From Pyxidicoccus caerfyrddinensis (lineage in GTDB: Bacteria > Myxococcota > Myxococcia > Myxococcales > Myxococcaceae): a stretch of 64,000 nt of DNA. The DNA is taken from assembly GCF_010894405.1 (NCBI RefSeq), contig NZ_JAAIYA010000002.1, positions 124,001 through 188,000 on the forward strand. The letters run 5' to 3'. Positions 36,285 through 44,951 of the stretch are shown here, in pieces. The number at the start of each line of letters is the position of its first letter. The stretch's first letter is position 1. A program made the position numbers and the translations under genes. The notes beneath the pieces were generated by a model. The model was not told where the DNA came from. It saw only the letters and a program-made list of their open reading frames with translations, and ran no database searches.

Positions 36285-36315
36285 AAGGCCTCTGGACGCA
36301 AGTCCGGGGGCCTTT
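36285..36315 (+). terminator. Hairpin downstream of tRNA-Phe
   Basis: AAGGCC with inner GGAC, a GCAA tetraloop, GTCC and GGCCTT form an interrupted stem ending in TTT. It starts 16 bases after the tRNA and probably ends its transcript. Confidence 0.5.
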
Positions 36316-36327
36316 GACGTTTCTGGC

Positions 36328-36440
36328 TCAGTCCAGAAGCCGGCGCTCCCAGCGGCGCAGCTCGTCCTCGGTGAGGCTCGAATCGAGAAGGTACTTCTCG
36401 TGGAAGAGCCAGGGCTCCAGGACGCGGGCCAGCTCCTGGA
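36328..36440 (-). pseudogene. Detached 3' tail of a DUF3396 immunity gene
   Basis: Reading leftward from about 36440, the frame encodes ELARVLEPWLFHEKYLLDSS and ends in LTEDELRRWERRLLD before a stop. This is almost the same as the last 37 residues of the intact DUF3396 immunity protein at 42322-43230, and the DNA is closely similar over about 112 bases. Upstream of 36440 the frame has no family resemblance and soon runs into the start of the next gene on the other strand. It is therefore an orphan gene end, left by recombination or deletion, and it lies 58 bases after tRNA-Phe. Confidence 0.85.
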
Positions 36441-36456
36441 CTACGCTACGGGTAGT

Positions 36457-37605
36457 ATGAGCGAGTACCAATACTATGAGTTCCAGGCTGTCGACAGGCC
36501 GCTCACCTCGAAGGAGCAGGCCGAGCTGCGTGCGCTGTCCACCCGCGCGGAGATCTCCGCCACCCGCTTCACCAACGTCTACCACTACGGGGACTTCAAG
36601 GGTTCACCGCACCAGATGATGGAGCGGTACTTCGACGCTCACGTCTACACGGCCAACTGGGGCACCCGCGTCTTCATGCTCCGGTTGCCGCGCAAGCTCT
36701 TCGACCCCAAGCTCGCGGCGCCCTACCTCACCGATGAACAGGGGCTCTCTCTCCAGACCACGCGGGAGCACGTCATCCTGACCTTCGCTGTCCAGGATGA
36801 AGCCGGCGAGTGGGACGACATGGAGGCGCCGGGGCTCGCGGAGTTGCTGCCCGTGCGCTCGGACCTGCTTGCGGGCGACCTGCGCTGTCTCTATCTCGGC
36901 TGGCTCCGCGCGGTCGCGGCCGGCCATCTGGATGACAAGGAGGTCGAGCCTCCCGTACCTCCCGGAATGAAGTCACTGTCCGGCGCTCTGGATTCCCTCG
37001 CCCGCTTCCTCGACATCGACCTGGACCTGCTCCAGGTGGCGCTCGCAGCCAGCCCGGAGGCGCCTGCCCGACTGTCCCCTTCGCGTGAAGTGCTCGCCGC
37101 CTGGGTCAAGGCCCTGCCCCTCCGGGAGAAGGACGCCCTGCTCGTGCGCCTCATGGAGGGGCAGGACTCCCTCCTCGGCGCGGAGCTGCTTCAGCGCTTC
37201 CGGAAGGAACGGGCACCCGCACCTCGAGCCCCCACCTCCCCGCGCACCGTGGGCGGGCTGCGCGAGGCCGCTCGGGTCCTGCACGAGAGGCAGGTGAAGC
37301 GCGTGATGCAGATGCAGGCGCGCGAGCAGGCCCGGCGCGAGCGTGAGCTGGCGGAGGTGCGCGAGAAGGCGCTCCGGGCGCTCGCCGCGCGTGAGTCCGC
37401 CGCCTGGAACGAGGTGGATGCTCATTTCGCTACCCGGAAGCCCGGTGGCTACGACGTGGGCATCCAGCTCCTCAAGGACCTGGGAGAGGTGGCCCGACGC
37501 CAGGGAAGGGCGGCGGAGTTCTCGGCACGAGTCCGTATCCTCCGGGAACTGAACGCCCGCAGACCCGCGCTCCTCGCGCGCCTGGAGGGCGTCGAGGAGG
37601 GATAG
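36457..37605 (+). CDS. Uncharacterised protein, first gene of the SWIM/SNF2 unit
   Basis: 382 residues from the ATG at 36457. The opening MSEYQYYEFQAVDRPLTSK, then LRALSTRAEISATRFTNVYH, YGDFKGSP and MERYFDAHVYTANWGTR form a pattern I have seen in uncharacterised proteins of Streptomyces and myxobacteria. The last 130 residues are a long charged helix (RVMQMQAREQARRERELAEV), probably coiled coil. There is no signal peptide or known catalytic motif. The gene is followed by the unknown gene at 37702 and the SWIM/SNF2 helicase, all on the same strand; joint function is inferred from order. Confidence 0.75.
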   Translation: MSEYQYYEFQAVDRPLTSKEQAELRALSTRAEISATRFTNVYHYGDFKGSPHQMMERYFDAHVYTANWGTRVFMLRLPRKLFDPKLAAPYLTDEQGLSLQTTREHVILTFAVQDEAGEWDDMEAPGLAELLPVRSDLLAGDLRCLYLGWLRAVAAGHLDDKEVEPPVPPGMKSLSGALDSLARFLDIDLDLLQVALAASPEAPARLSPSREVLAAWVKALPLREKDALLVRLMEGQDSLLGAELLQRFRKERAPAPRAPTSPRTVGGLREAARVLHERQVKRVMQMQAREQARRERELAEVREKALRALAARESAAWNEVDAHFATRKPGGYDVGIQLLKDLGEVARRQGRAAEFSARVRILRELNARRPALLARLEGVEEG

Positions 37606-37701
37606 CCATGCCCCCGTCGGGCAACGGACTCCACCTCGGATACCTCGTGGCGGACCGGAGCGGCTCCTGATACGCAGCGTTCGTCGGAGGGATGGAACGA
37701 G

Positions 37702-38244
37702 ATGGACGCGAATGCCGTGGCGGAGCTGGAGAAGGCGGGCGTGAAGGTGGACCAGCCGGACCGCCTGTACGTGGCCGTGGAGTGGCAGGACGGGAAGCAC
37801 GTGATTCCCGTGGGCGAGCGCGCCCAGGTGCGTGCTGGCGAGCAGCTCGCGCACGTGACGCTCCAGCCCATCTCCAAGCTGTGGACTGGCAACAGGCAGC
37901 CCCCCAGCTTCGCCAAGGCCCCGCCCCCCGAGTACGAGCCCTTCTTCATGCTCATCGAGGCCACGGCCGCGGGCTACTGCCGCGCCACCCGGAACACGGA
38001 GACGGACCAGGAGTTCGAGCGGCTCTACCGCCACCTCCTGCGCCGCCCCGACGGCACCGACCGCAACCCGCTCTTCTCCCATCTGCAGGGCGCCGTGCGC
38101 CTCTATATGTCCCTGCGCGACGTCAGCCAGGCGGAGTTCGAGGCCGTCGTCGAGCGCCTCCACCAGTCCGCTCGGCACTTCTCCACGCACACGGGCAGCA
38201 TCAACTACTTCCAGGAAGTGCTCCGCGGCGTACTCGGAGCCTGA
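37702..38244 (+). CDS. Uncharacterised protein, second gene of the SWIM/SNF2 unit
   Basis: 180 residues starting MDANAVAELEKAGVKVDQP. There is no signal, membrane segment or recognised domain. Segments such as RLYVAVEWQDGKHVIPVGER and FFMLIEATAAGYCRATRNTE suggest a small alpha/beta fold, followed by a helical C-terminus (FEAVVERLHQSARHFSTHTG). It lies 96 bases after the previous gene and 153 bases before the helicase. The 153-base gap holds no clear signal; a 14-codon reading frame near 38340 was not accepted as a gene. Confidence 0.6.
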   Translation: MDANAVAELEKAGVKVDQPDRLYVAVEWQDGKHVIPVGERAQVRAGEQLAHVTLQPISKLWTGNRQPPSFAKAPPPEYEPFFMLIEATAAGYCRATRNTETDQEFERLYRHLLRRPDGTDRNPLFSHLQGAVRLYMSLRDVSQAEFEAVVERLHQSARHFSTHTGSINYFQEVLRGVLGA

Positions 38245-38397
38245 GCACACCCCGGACGTCCCCACGTCGGTGTCCCGCCGCTCCCCTGCCTGCTCGTGGG
38301 ACGCGGGGCCGTGCACGTCGCGGATGCCGCCCGGTGGACATGAAGCACGGTGACGCGGAGTTTGAGGAGGTGACCCACTGGTAGGGCTCGCTTCCTC

Positions 38398-41300
38398 ATG
38401 ACCCGGCAAGTAGCTTCCGCGTCTCACATGCTCGACTCATCCCTCGCGTCCTCTTCCGCCCTCCGGCAGTGGCTGACCGATGGCCTGCTGCGCGACGAAG
38501 GGGGCCACGACCTCTACGAGCAGGGCAGGGACCTGCTCGCCCGCAAGCGCGTCCTGTCGGTGCGGACGGCGGGGGAGTCGGTCGAGGGCGTCGTCGCGGC
38601 CGGCAGCCGGGGCCCGTATCTCGTCCGCCTCTCCGCCACGGGCGTGGGGAACGTCTTCGACTGCCAGTGCCCCGACTTCGAGGCGCTCTTCTTCTGCAGG
38701 CACATCGTCGCCGTGGGTCTCGCCTGGCTGCACCTGACGCAGGACACCCCGGGCCACCCGCCTGCCGCCTCCGAGGCCGCCCGTCCCAGCACCTCTGGAG
38801 CGCTGCGTGCCTGGATGGACGCCCACCACGTCGCGCACGCGGGCCTGGCCCGCATCGGGGTGCTGCGGCCGCACCTGTCCGCCTCCCTCCAGCGGCACCA
38901 CATCTTCCACTACCTGCCGCAGAGCTCCGTCTTCTCCCTCCTGACGTCCGACGAGGGCAGCCGCTACCTGCGAGCCGGTGACGGTGATGCGCTCAAGGAC
39001 GCGGCGTGGGCATGGTTGCTCGCGGAGGCAGAGCGGGTGCGCCGGGGGCTGGAGCAGGAGGCGGCCGCGGCGCCTCGTGGGCCTCCCACGGATGCGCGGC
39101 TGGCGCCCCTGGTGGACGCGCTCCAGCGGGAGCGCGAGCGCGTGCGGGCCCATGCGCCCCCTCGCGCGCTGGAGGTCAGGGCCGAGGTGTATCTCCAGGA
39201 GCGGCCGTTGCGCCTGCTCATCTCGGAGTCGGTGGGAGCTGGCCAACCGCCCGGCGTGCACGGGGACGCCTTCACGGGCGTCCGTCTGGAGCCGCGCATG
39301 CTGCTCGAAGGCAGGCCGGCGCTGGTCTGCCCCTGTCCCCAGGGCTTCCCGCACGACACCGGGGCGCAGTGCGTGCACGCGCTCACCGCGCTGGACGCGG
39401 TGCTGGACGCGCTCAGCCGGGAGAAGGCCGGAGGGTTCAACGCGCGGCTGGCCGAGCTGCTCTTCGTCGTCCCCGGCCAGGAAATCCTCGCCGCCCTGGA
39501 GAAGGCGTCGCTCGCCTCCCGCGCCCGCGAGGCCCCGGCGCCCGTTCCGCACGTCACCTTTCGCCTCGAGGGCGCCCTCACCGGAGGCCCTCCCACCGTG
39601 CGGGCCTACGTGCACCGGATGACGAAGAAGGGCGGGCTCTCCAAGGGCACCCAGGTGGGATGGAGGGACAAGGACGACGTCCACGCCGCGCTCACCCGGC
39701 CGGATGAGCGGGAGGCGCTCACCCTGATGGACGCGGGCTCCGCGCTGTCGTCCTCGGGCGTCGGCTCCTCGCGCGGGGGGAACTGGCCGCTGCTCCTGCA
39801 GGTGCTGCGCGCGCTCGCGCACAGCCCCCGCCTGCGCCTCGCGGAGCGCCCCGATGTGCCGCTGCGCGTGCGCGAGGCGCCCCTCGGCTTCACCTTCGAG
39901 GAGGAGGACGGAGGCGCGCTGCGCGTGCGGCCCTCCGTCGATGGGGCCGGACTCCGGCCGGAGGACCTGTACGCGCCACCCCTGGAGCTCCACGCCGCGC
40001 AGCCGTGGCTCTTCGTGGAGCCCGAGGTGCCGCGCGTCACCCTGGTGGCCGTGCCTCCCGAGGCGCGCGCGCTGCTCGCCACGCTGCGGGAGTACGGCTC
40101 GCGGCTGCCGGCCTCCGCGCACCGCCCGCTGCTGGCGAGCCTGGGCGGACTGGAGGCCGGCTTCCCGCTGTCCCTGCCCGAGTCCCTGGAGGCCGCCGAG
40201 GTGGAGCCCTCGCGCGGCCTGCTCGTCCGCCTGCGGGCGGTGGGAGAGGAGGCCCTGGATGGCCTGGTGCTTGTCCGGCCGCTGCCGGAAGCCCCGCCGC
40301 AGCCTCTGGGTGAGGGCGCTCCGGTGGTGCGCGGCCACCGGGGCCGCCAGCGCGTCAGGGTCCGCCGCGAGCTGGAGGCCGAGCGCGCCGAGGCCGCCGC
40401 GCTGCTCGAGCGACTGGGCCTGCCCGCCGACGCGCACCGCTTCATCCGAGAGGACGTGGCCTCCTCGCTTGCGCTGCTGGAGGCGCTGGAGCCGCTCGCC
40501 GGCCCCGGGGTGACGGTGGAGTGGGAGGAGCAGCCCTGGAAGGTGTCGCACTGGGCGGACATGTCTCGCCTGAAGGTCCGGGTGGAGCGGGGGCGGGACT
40601 GGTTCGGCGTGGAGGGCGGGGCGGAGGTGGACGGGGAGCGCGTGGAGCTGGCGGTGCTGCTGGAGGCCCTGCGCCGGGGTCACCGCTACGCGCGGCTGGG
40701 GCCGGGCCGGTGGATGCGCCTCACCGAGGAGCTGCGGGAGCGGCTCGCCCCGCTGGCGGACCTGGCGCACCCCACGCGCCACGGGCTGGAGGTGAGCGCG
40801 GCGGCGGCACCCGCGCTGGACGCGCTGGCGGAGGCGGGAGCGCGCGTGCAGGCCCCGCCCGACTGGCGCCGGCTGGCCACCCGCGTCCGCGAGGCGCAGG
40901 CGCGGAAGGTGCCCGTGCCCCGGACGCTGAAGGCCGAGCTGCGCGACTACCAGCGCGAGGGCTTCACGTGGATGGCCCGGCTGGCCGGCTGGGGCGCGGG
41001 CGCGTGCCTCGCGGACGACATGGGGCTGGGCAAGACGCTCCAGGCCCTGGCCCTGCTGCTGCACCGCGCGGAGGAGGGGCCCGCGCTGGTGGTGGCCCCC
41101 ACCTCCGTGGGCTTCAACTGGGTCCGCGAGGCGGAGCGCTTCGCGCCCTCGCTGCGTGTGCACTCCTACCGAGAGGCGGAGCGCGAGGCGCTGCTGGAGG
41201 CACTGGGGCCCGGTGATGTGCTGGTCGTCAGCTACGGGCTGCTCGTGCGCGACGCGGAGCGCTTCGCCGGCGTGGCCTTCGCGACGCTCATCGTGGACGA

Positions 41301-42312
41301 GGCCCAGGCGGTGAAGAACCCGGACACCGCGCGCGCCCGGGCGGTGCGAGCCGTGAAGGCCGAGGCCCGCGTGGCCCTCACCGGCACGCCCGTGGAGAAC
41401 AGCCTGTCGGAGCTGTGGAGCCTCTACGCGCTGCTCTTCCCCGGACTGCTCGGCAGCCGCGAGTCCTTCCGCGAGCGCTTCGCCGTCCCGATTGAACGCG
41501 AGCGGAGCGCGCACGCCCGCGCGTCGCTGGCCCGCGTGGTGCGGCCCTTCCTGTTGCGCCGCACCAAGGCCCAGGTGGCGCGCGAGCTGCCCGCGCGAAT
41601 CGAAACGGTGGTGCCCGTCTCCCTGTCCGAGGGAGAGCGCCGTCTCTACGACGACGTGCGCCTGGCGGCGCTGGCCCGGCTGGGAGAGAAGCCGGGGCCG
41701 GAGGAGCGCTTCGCGATGCTGGCCGCCCTCACCCGGCTGCGGCTGGCCGCGTGCCACCCGCGGCTGGTGGACGGGGACTCGCCGCTGCCGTCCTCGAAGC
41801 TGGAGCGGCTGCTGGAGCTGGTGGACACGGTGCGCGCCGCGGGTGGCAAGGCGCTCGTCTTCAGTCAGTTCGTCAAGCACCTGGCGCTGGTGCGGCAGGC
41901 GCTGGAGGCGCGAGGCGTGTCCATGCAGTACCTGGACGGGCAGACGCCGCCGGCGGAGCGGCAGGCGCGGGTGGAGGCCTTCCAGCGCGGGGAGGGGGAG
42001 CTGTTCCTCATCTCGCTCAAGGCGGGCGGCACCGGCCTCAACCTCACCGCGGCCGACCACGTCATCCACCTGGACCCGTGGTGGAACCCGGCCGTGGAGG
42101 ACCAGGCCACGGACCGGGCGCACCGGATTGGGCAGACGAAGCCTGTCACGGTGTCGCGGCTGGTGTCAGAGGGGACGCTGGAGGAGGCCATCCTCGCCCT
42201 GCACGCGGAGAAGCGAGAGCTGGCCGACAGCCTGCTGTCGGAGGCGGACGGCGCGGCGGCACTTTCACCCGAGCAACTGCTGTCCCTGCTGCGGTTCGGT
42301 GGGGAGGGGTGA
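38398..42312 (+). CDS. SWIM zinc-finger SNF2-family helicase
   Basis: 1304 residues. The N-terminal SWIM motif is DCQCPDFEALFFCRH (Cys89, Cys91, Cys100, His102). A second SWIM-like CxCx11CxH, CPCPQGFPHDTGAQCVH, lies at residues 311-327. The C-terminal 450 residues are a full SNF2 ATPase: DDMGLGKTLQ (about 873-882), DEAQ (about 966), the LTGTPVENS motif, GGTGLNLTAADHVIHLDPWW and the final HRIGQTKPV. Such proteins remodel or translocate on DNA-protein complexes in the cytoplasm. The middle 500 residues have no recognised domain. An ATG at 38428 could also be the start. The last 150 bases are duplicated, in broken form, at 44148-44304. Confidence 0.93.
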   Translation: MTRQVASASHMLDSSLASSSALRQWLTDGLLRDEGGHDLYEQGRDLLARKRVLSVRTAGESVEGVVAAGSRGPYLVRLSATGVGNVFDCQCPDFEALFFCRHIVAVGLAWLHLTQDTPGHPPAASEAARPSTSGALRAWMDAHHVAHAGLARIGVLRPHLSASLQRHHIFHYLPQSSVFSLLTSDEGSRYLRAGDGDALKDAAWAWLLAEAERVRRGLEQEAAAAPRGPPTDARLAPLVDALQRERERVRAHAPPRALEVRAEVYLQERPLRLLISESVGAGQPPGVHGDAFTGVRLEPRMLLEGRPALVCPCPQGFPHDTGAQCVHALTALDAVLDALSREKAGGFNARLAELLFVVPGQEILAALEKASLASRAREAPAPVPHVTFRLEGALTGGPPTVRAYVHRMTKKGGLSKGTQVGWRDKDDVHAALTRPDEREALTLMDAGSALSSSGVGSSRGGNWPLLLQVLRALAHSPRLRLAERPDVPLRVREAPLGFTFEEEDGGALRVRPSVDGAGLRPEDLYAPPLELHAAQPWLFVEPEVPRVTLVAVPPEARALLATLREYGSRLPASAHRPLLASLGGLEAGFPLSLPESLEAAEVEPSRGLLVRLRAVGEEALDGLVLVRPLPEAPPQPLGEGAPVVRGHRGRQRVRVRRELEAERAEAAALLERLGLPADAHRFIREDVASSLALLEALEPLAGPGVTVEWEEQPWKVSHWADMSRLKVRVERGRDWFGVEGGAEVDGERVELAVLLEALRRGHRYARLGPGRWMRLTEELRERLAPLADLAHPTRHGLEVSAAAAPALDALAEAGARVQAPPDWRRLATRVREAQARKVPVPRTLKAELRDYQREGFTWMARLAGWGAGACLADDMGLGKTLQALALLLHRAEEGPALVVAPTSVGFNWVREAERFAPSLRVHSYREAEREALLEALGPGDVLVVSYGLLVRDAERFAGVAFATLIVDEAQAVKNPDTARARAVRAVKAEARVALTGTPVENSLSELWSLYALLFPGLLGSRESFRERFAVPIERERSAHARASLARVVRPFLLRRTKAQVARELPARIETVVPVSLSEGERRLYDDVRLAALARLGEKPGPEERFAMLAALTRLRLAACHPRLVDGDSPLPSSKLERLLELVDTVRAAGGKALVFSQFVKHLALVRQALEARGVSMQYLDGQTPPAERQARVEAFQRGEGELFLISLKAGGTGLNLTAADHVIHLDPWWNPAVEDQATDRAHRIGQTKPVTVSRLVSEGTLEEAILALHAEKRELADSLLSEADGAAALSPEQLLSLLRFGGEG

Positions 42313-42321
42313 GGCGGCGCT

Positions 42322-43230
42322 TCAGTCGAGCAGGCGGCGCTCCCAGCGGCGCAGCCCGTCCGCGGTGAGGGTGGAGTCGATGAGGTACTTCTCGTGGAAG
42401 AGCCAGGGCTCCAGGACGCGCGCCAGCTCGCGGTAGGCGGGTGGCATGCGCCCGTCCTCACCTGCCTCCGGCTCGGGGCCGACGGTGACGACGACGCGCT
42501 CGCCTTCCATCTCCTGCACGGTGATGTCGGGTGACTGGAGGCGGGAGCGGAGGCCGGAGGCACCGCCGAGCTCGCCCAGCACGGGCTGGCCGAGGAAGGT
42601 GAGCCACGAGGGTGTGCGGACCTTCGCGCCCAGATGCAGCGCGAGCCTGCCGAGCCTGGGGGCATCCATGCCCGGGTGGAGGAAGAGCCACTTGCGCAGC
42701 TCGGGCCTGGCGTAGAGCAGGTCGTAGTCGGTGTTGAAGGCGAGCCCCGCGTGGCCGGAGCAGAAGGGGAGGGGGGCGGCCAGCTCCAGCGCCAGCTCGC
42801 GCACGTGGCCGGGCCCGTGCTCCTCCAGGTACTCGGTGGGCAGCCAGAAGCTGACGGCGCACACCGTCGTCGGCTCGTCCGTGGGGGGGCCAATGAGAGC
42901 GCCGTAGGAGCCGTAGTAGTCGAGGCGAAATCGATTCTCCCCGCTGGTGATGTCCTTCAGCTTGATGATGGCGCTCATGCCGTCGAGTACCTCCCCGCGA
43001 AGGTGCTCCCACGCCGCATCGTCGAGGTCATCCCACTCGTATCCCTCAGAGGAGTACCTGCTGAGGACGTCATTGCCCAGCACACGTCGGTAGCGGTCGA
43101 TGGAGCGCAGGAGCGCGGGAGCCACCTCTCGACGCGGATGGCGCATGTAGAGGTTGATGCACAGGGCGTCGCGCGCGATGGGCACCCCGTTGGGCTTCCG
43201 GAGACGAATCCGCGGAGGAGGCTTGTTCAT
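42322..43230 (-). CDS. DUF3396 (type VI immunity family) protein, cognate immunity protein
   Basis: 302 residues, no signal peptide, so it is cytoplasmic as an immunity protein should be. The DUF3396 pattern includes LCINLYMRHPRREVAPALL, FRLDYYGSYGALIGPP, VCAVSFWLPTEYLEEHG and a C-terminal ARVLEPWLFHEKYLIDS. Its start overlaps the stop of the toxin gene as ATGA, so the pair is translated together. Its 3' end converges on the SNF2 gene (9-base gap). A detached copy of its tail occurs at 36328-36440. Confidence 0.88.
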   Translation of the reverse strand: MNKPPPRIRLRKPNGVPIARDALCINLYMRHPRREVAPALLRSIDRYRRVLGNDVLSRYSSEGYEWDDLDDAAWEHLRGEVLDGMSAIIKLKDITSGENRFRLDYYGSYGALIGPPTDEPTTVCAVSFWLPTEYLEEHGPGHVRELALELAAPLPFCSGHAGLAFNTDYDLLYARPELRKWLFLHPGMDAPRLGRLALHLGAKVRTPSWLTFLGQPVLGELGGASGLRSRLQSPDITVQEMEGERVVVTVGPEPEAGEDGRMPPAYRELARVLEPWLFHEKYLIDSTLTADGLRRWERRLLD

Positions 43231-44090
43231 TGCTCGACTCCTATCCTGGGAGCGACACGCAGGGGTGGCACTCTCAATGCTGCTTCATAGAGCTGCCCTT
43301 GATCGAACTCTTGGTTCGGATGCCCAACCGAATACGAGTCCCACTCAGGCATGCCATCCAGATGGGAGCAGGGGAACTTGAAGTCGTAGACCGCCTGGAT
43401 TTGAAAGGGACTCCCTGCATGGATGACGACATCCGGGGCGAGCGTCCCCCACAGCTCTCCCGCATTGCCGGACTCCCGTAGCGCCGCGACATCATCCTCG
43501 GGAATGTGCGTCGTCCTTCCGGACTTCGAGTCGTAACGGTAGTGCGGCTCCAGGCTGAAGCCTCCGGGCCGCAGCCTGCCCAGCCGCGCCTTCACGCACT
43601 TGAAGGCCTCCTGGTGCATCTCCAGGCCGAGCTGCGTGGCCCGGCGGACGCGCCTGCCCGTCGCGTCCCTCACCTGCTGGTTGCACTCTTCCCTCGTGGG
43701 GCTCGGAGCCGCGAAGTCCTGGCGATGGCGGAGCAGGACCTCGGAGCGCGCCAGGTCGGCGCACTCGACCAGTATCGCTTCGATGAGGCCCCTGGCGGGG
43801 TCCTCCAGCGCGCGCACGACCACGTAGCCCGTGGTCGCCGCCGCGGCCAGGGTGGGGCTCGCCGTCTCCCCGCCGGCGAGCGCCGCGCAGTTGGCGGGGT
43901 TCTGCCGGCAGGAGTTGGACACCGTGTCGAAGCGGTAGGGCTCGGCGCGTCGGGAGGGCGAGCCCGCACAGGCACCGAGGAGCAGGCATGCCATGAGCAT
44001 CCACGCAGGGCGGAAGCAAGGTGACGGGCTGTCGCCCGGAGCAAGGGCATGCGCTGCTTCATGGGGGAGTGCCATGTATCTTCGGGCCAT
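43227..44090 (-). CDS. Lipoprotein toxin with PD-(D/E)XK nuclease-like motif
   Basis: 287 residues; the start is uncertain (44090, 44075 or 44000), but all forms contain a lipobox in CLLLGACAG. Residues of about 60-190 are helical with a Cys-rich core. The C-terminal 80 residues hold TLAPDVVIHAG, then AVYDFKFPC (a PD...DxK arrangement) and DQGQLYEAALRV (a QxxxY motif), which together match the PD-(D/E)XK nuclease superfamily used by many contact-dependent toxins. The immunity gene directly downstream supports a toxin role. The protein would be lipid-anchored and delivered by contact. Catalysis is inferred from the motifs only. Confidence 0.7.
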   Translation of the reverse strand: MARRYMALPHEAAHALAPGDSPSPCFRPAWMLMACLLLGACAGSPSRRAEPYRFDTVSNSCRQNPANCAALAGGETASPTLAAAATTGYVVVRALEDPARGLIEAILVECADLARSEVLLRHRQDFAAPSPTREECNQQVRDATGRRVRRATQLGLEMHQEAFKCVKARLGRLRPGGFSLEPHYRYDSKSGRTTHIPEDDVAALRESGNAGELWGTLAPDVVIHAGSPFQIQAVYDFKFPCSHLDGMPEWDSYSVGHPNQEFDQGQLYEAALRVPPLRVAPRIGVEQ

Positions 44091-44147
44091 CTTGCGGCTT
44101 CAACCGGTGAGTCGCTACTGGCCGGAGCCCAGCGCACTCCACGTGCT

Positions 44148-44304
44148 GTGTCCGAGGGACGTTGGAGGAGGCCATTCTCTCCCTGCACGCGGAGAAGCGC
44201 GAGCTGGCCGACAGCCTGCTGTCCGAGGCCGATGGCGCTGCGGCCCTGTCGCCGTAGCAGCTGCTGGCACTGCTGCGGTTTGGCGGGGAGGGGTGGGGCG
44301 GCGC
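44148..44304 (+). pseudogene. Displaced copy of the SNF2 gene 3' end
   Basis: These 157 bases repeat the last 150 bases of the SNF2 gene (42163-42315) with high similarity, including the segments encoding HAEKRELADSLLSEADGAA and LLRFGGEG. One base is missing near 44158, so the frame is broken, and a CCCGAG codon pair has become CCGTAG, giving a stop. No upstream part of the helicase is present. The fragment lies just beyond the toxin gene, and a further immunity relic follows on the opposite strand, as with the intact copy. Confidence 0.85.
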
Positions 44305-44913
44305 TACGGCGCGTTGTCGCCGCCTGCCTTCCCGTCATCCAGTTCATCGAGGTCGAGGGGCGTCAGCGGTTCATCGGGGCGGTGCACCGAGACGAACCGC
44401 AGGGACTCCTTGTCCAGCTCCGCCTTGACCCGCTCGTGGATGATGAGGGTAGACGCGCTCTCGAGCAGCCGGAACAGGAGGAGTCCCCGCCCGGCCTCTT
44501 CGTTGATGATCAGCTTGTCGAACGAGACGATGTCGCGGCCGATGCCCGTCGGGTCGAAGACCACCGACTTCTCCGGGTCCGCGGCCTTGACGCGGCCGAG
44601 AATCTGGACGGCCTGGTAGCCGGGATGCGCAGGTTCCGCTGCGCGTCCACCAGCACCGCCGGGTAGGTGTCGATGTTGTCCACCCCCGCCCGCCGAAGCG
44701 CCGCGACGAGCCGCTCGCACATGAGGGGAATCGTATGGTCGAACAGGTCCGACAGCCGCGTCCCGTAGCTGTCGTCCAGTTTGACTTCGATGGGGTCGGG
44801 CAGCGGGGGGGAATGGGCAGGCCCGTGAGCCAGCCGACCTTGTCTCCGAGGCTGGGCTGCCAGACGTCGTAGAGGCCTTCGAGAACTGGGGTTGAGCGGA
44901 GTCGGTAGTACAT
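44304..44913 (-). pseudogene. Frameshifted Imm11 (DUF1629) immunity gene
   Basis: Three reading frames in series spell one protein. The first begins MYYRLRSTPVLEGLYDVW and breaks near 44810 at a run of seven G (C on this strand). The second continues MCERLVAALRRAGVDNIDTY and breaks near 44635. The third runs GRVKAADPEKSVVFDPTGIG and FDKLIINEEAGRGLLLFRLL to the stop. The order fits Imm11/DUF1629, which in Myxococcus is paired with AHH nuclease toxins. Because two frameshifts are needed, it is probably a dead gene; the G-run could hide a sequencing error but the second break cannot easily be explained that way. Confidence 0.8.
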
Positions 44914-44951
44914 GGGGTCTTCCCGCGACGTGACAGGTCGCTCGTTGTCAG

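Noticed and set aside
38320-38384. 14-codon frame MKHGDAEFEEVTHW before the SNF2 gene
   Set aside because: Too short, with no ribosome site. It could be the tail of another relic, but nothing upstream supports this.
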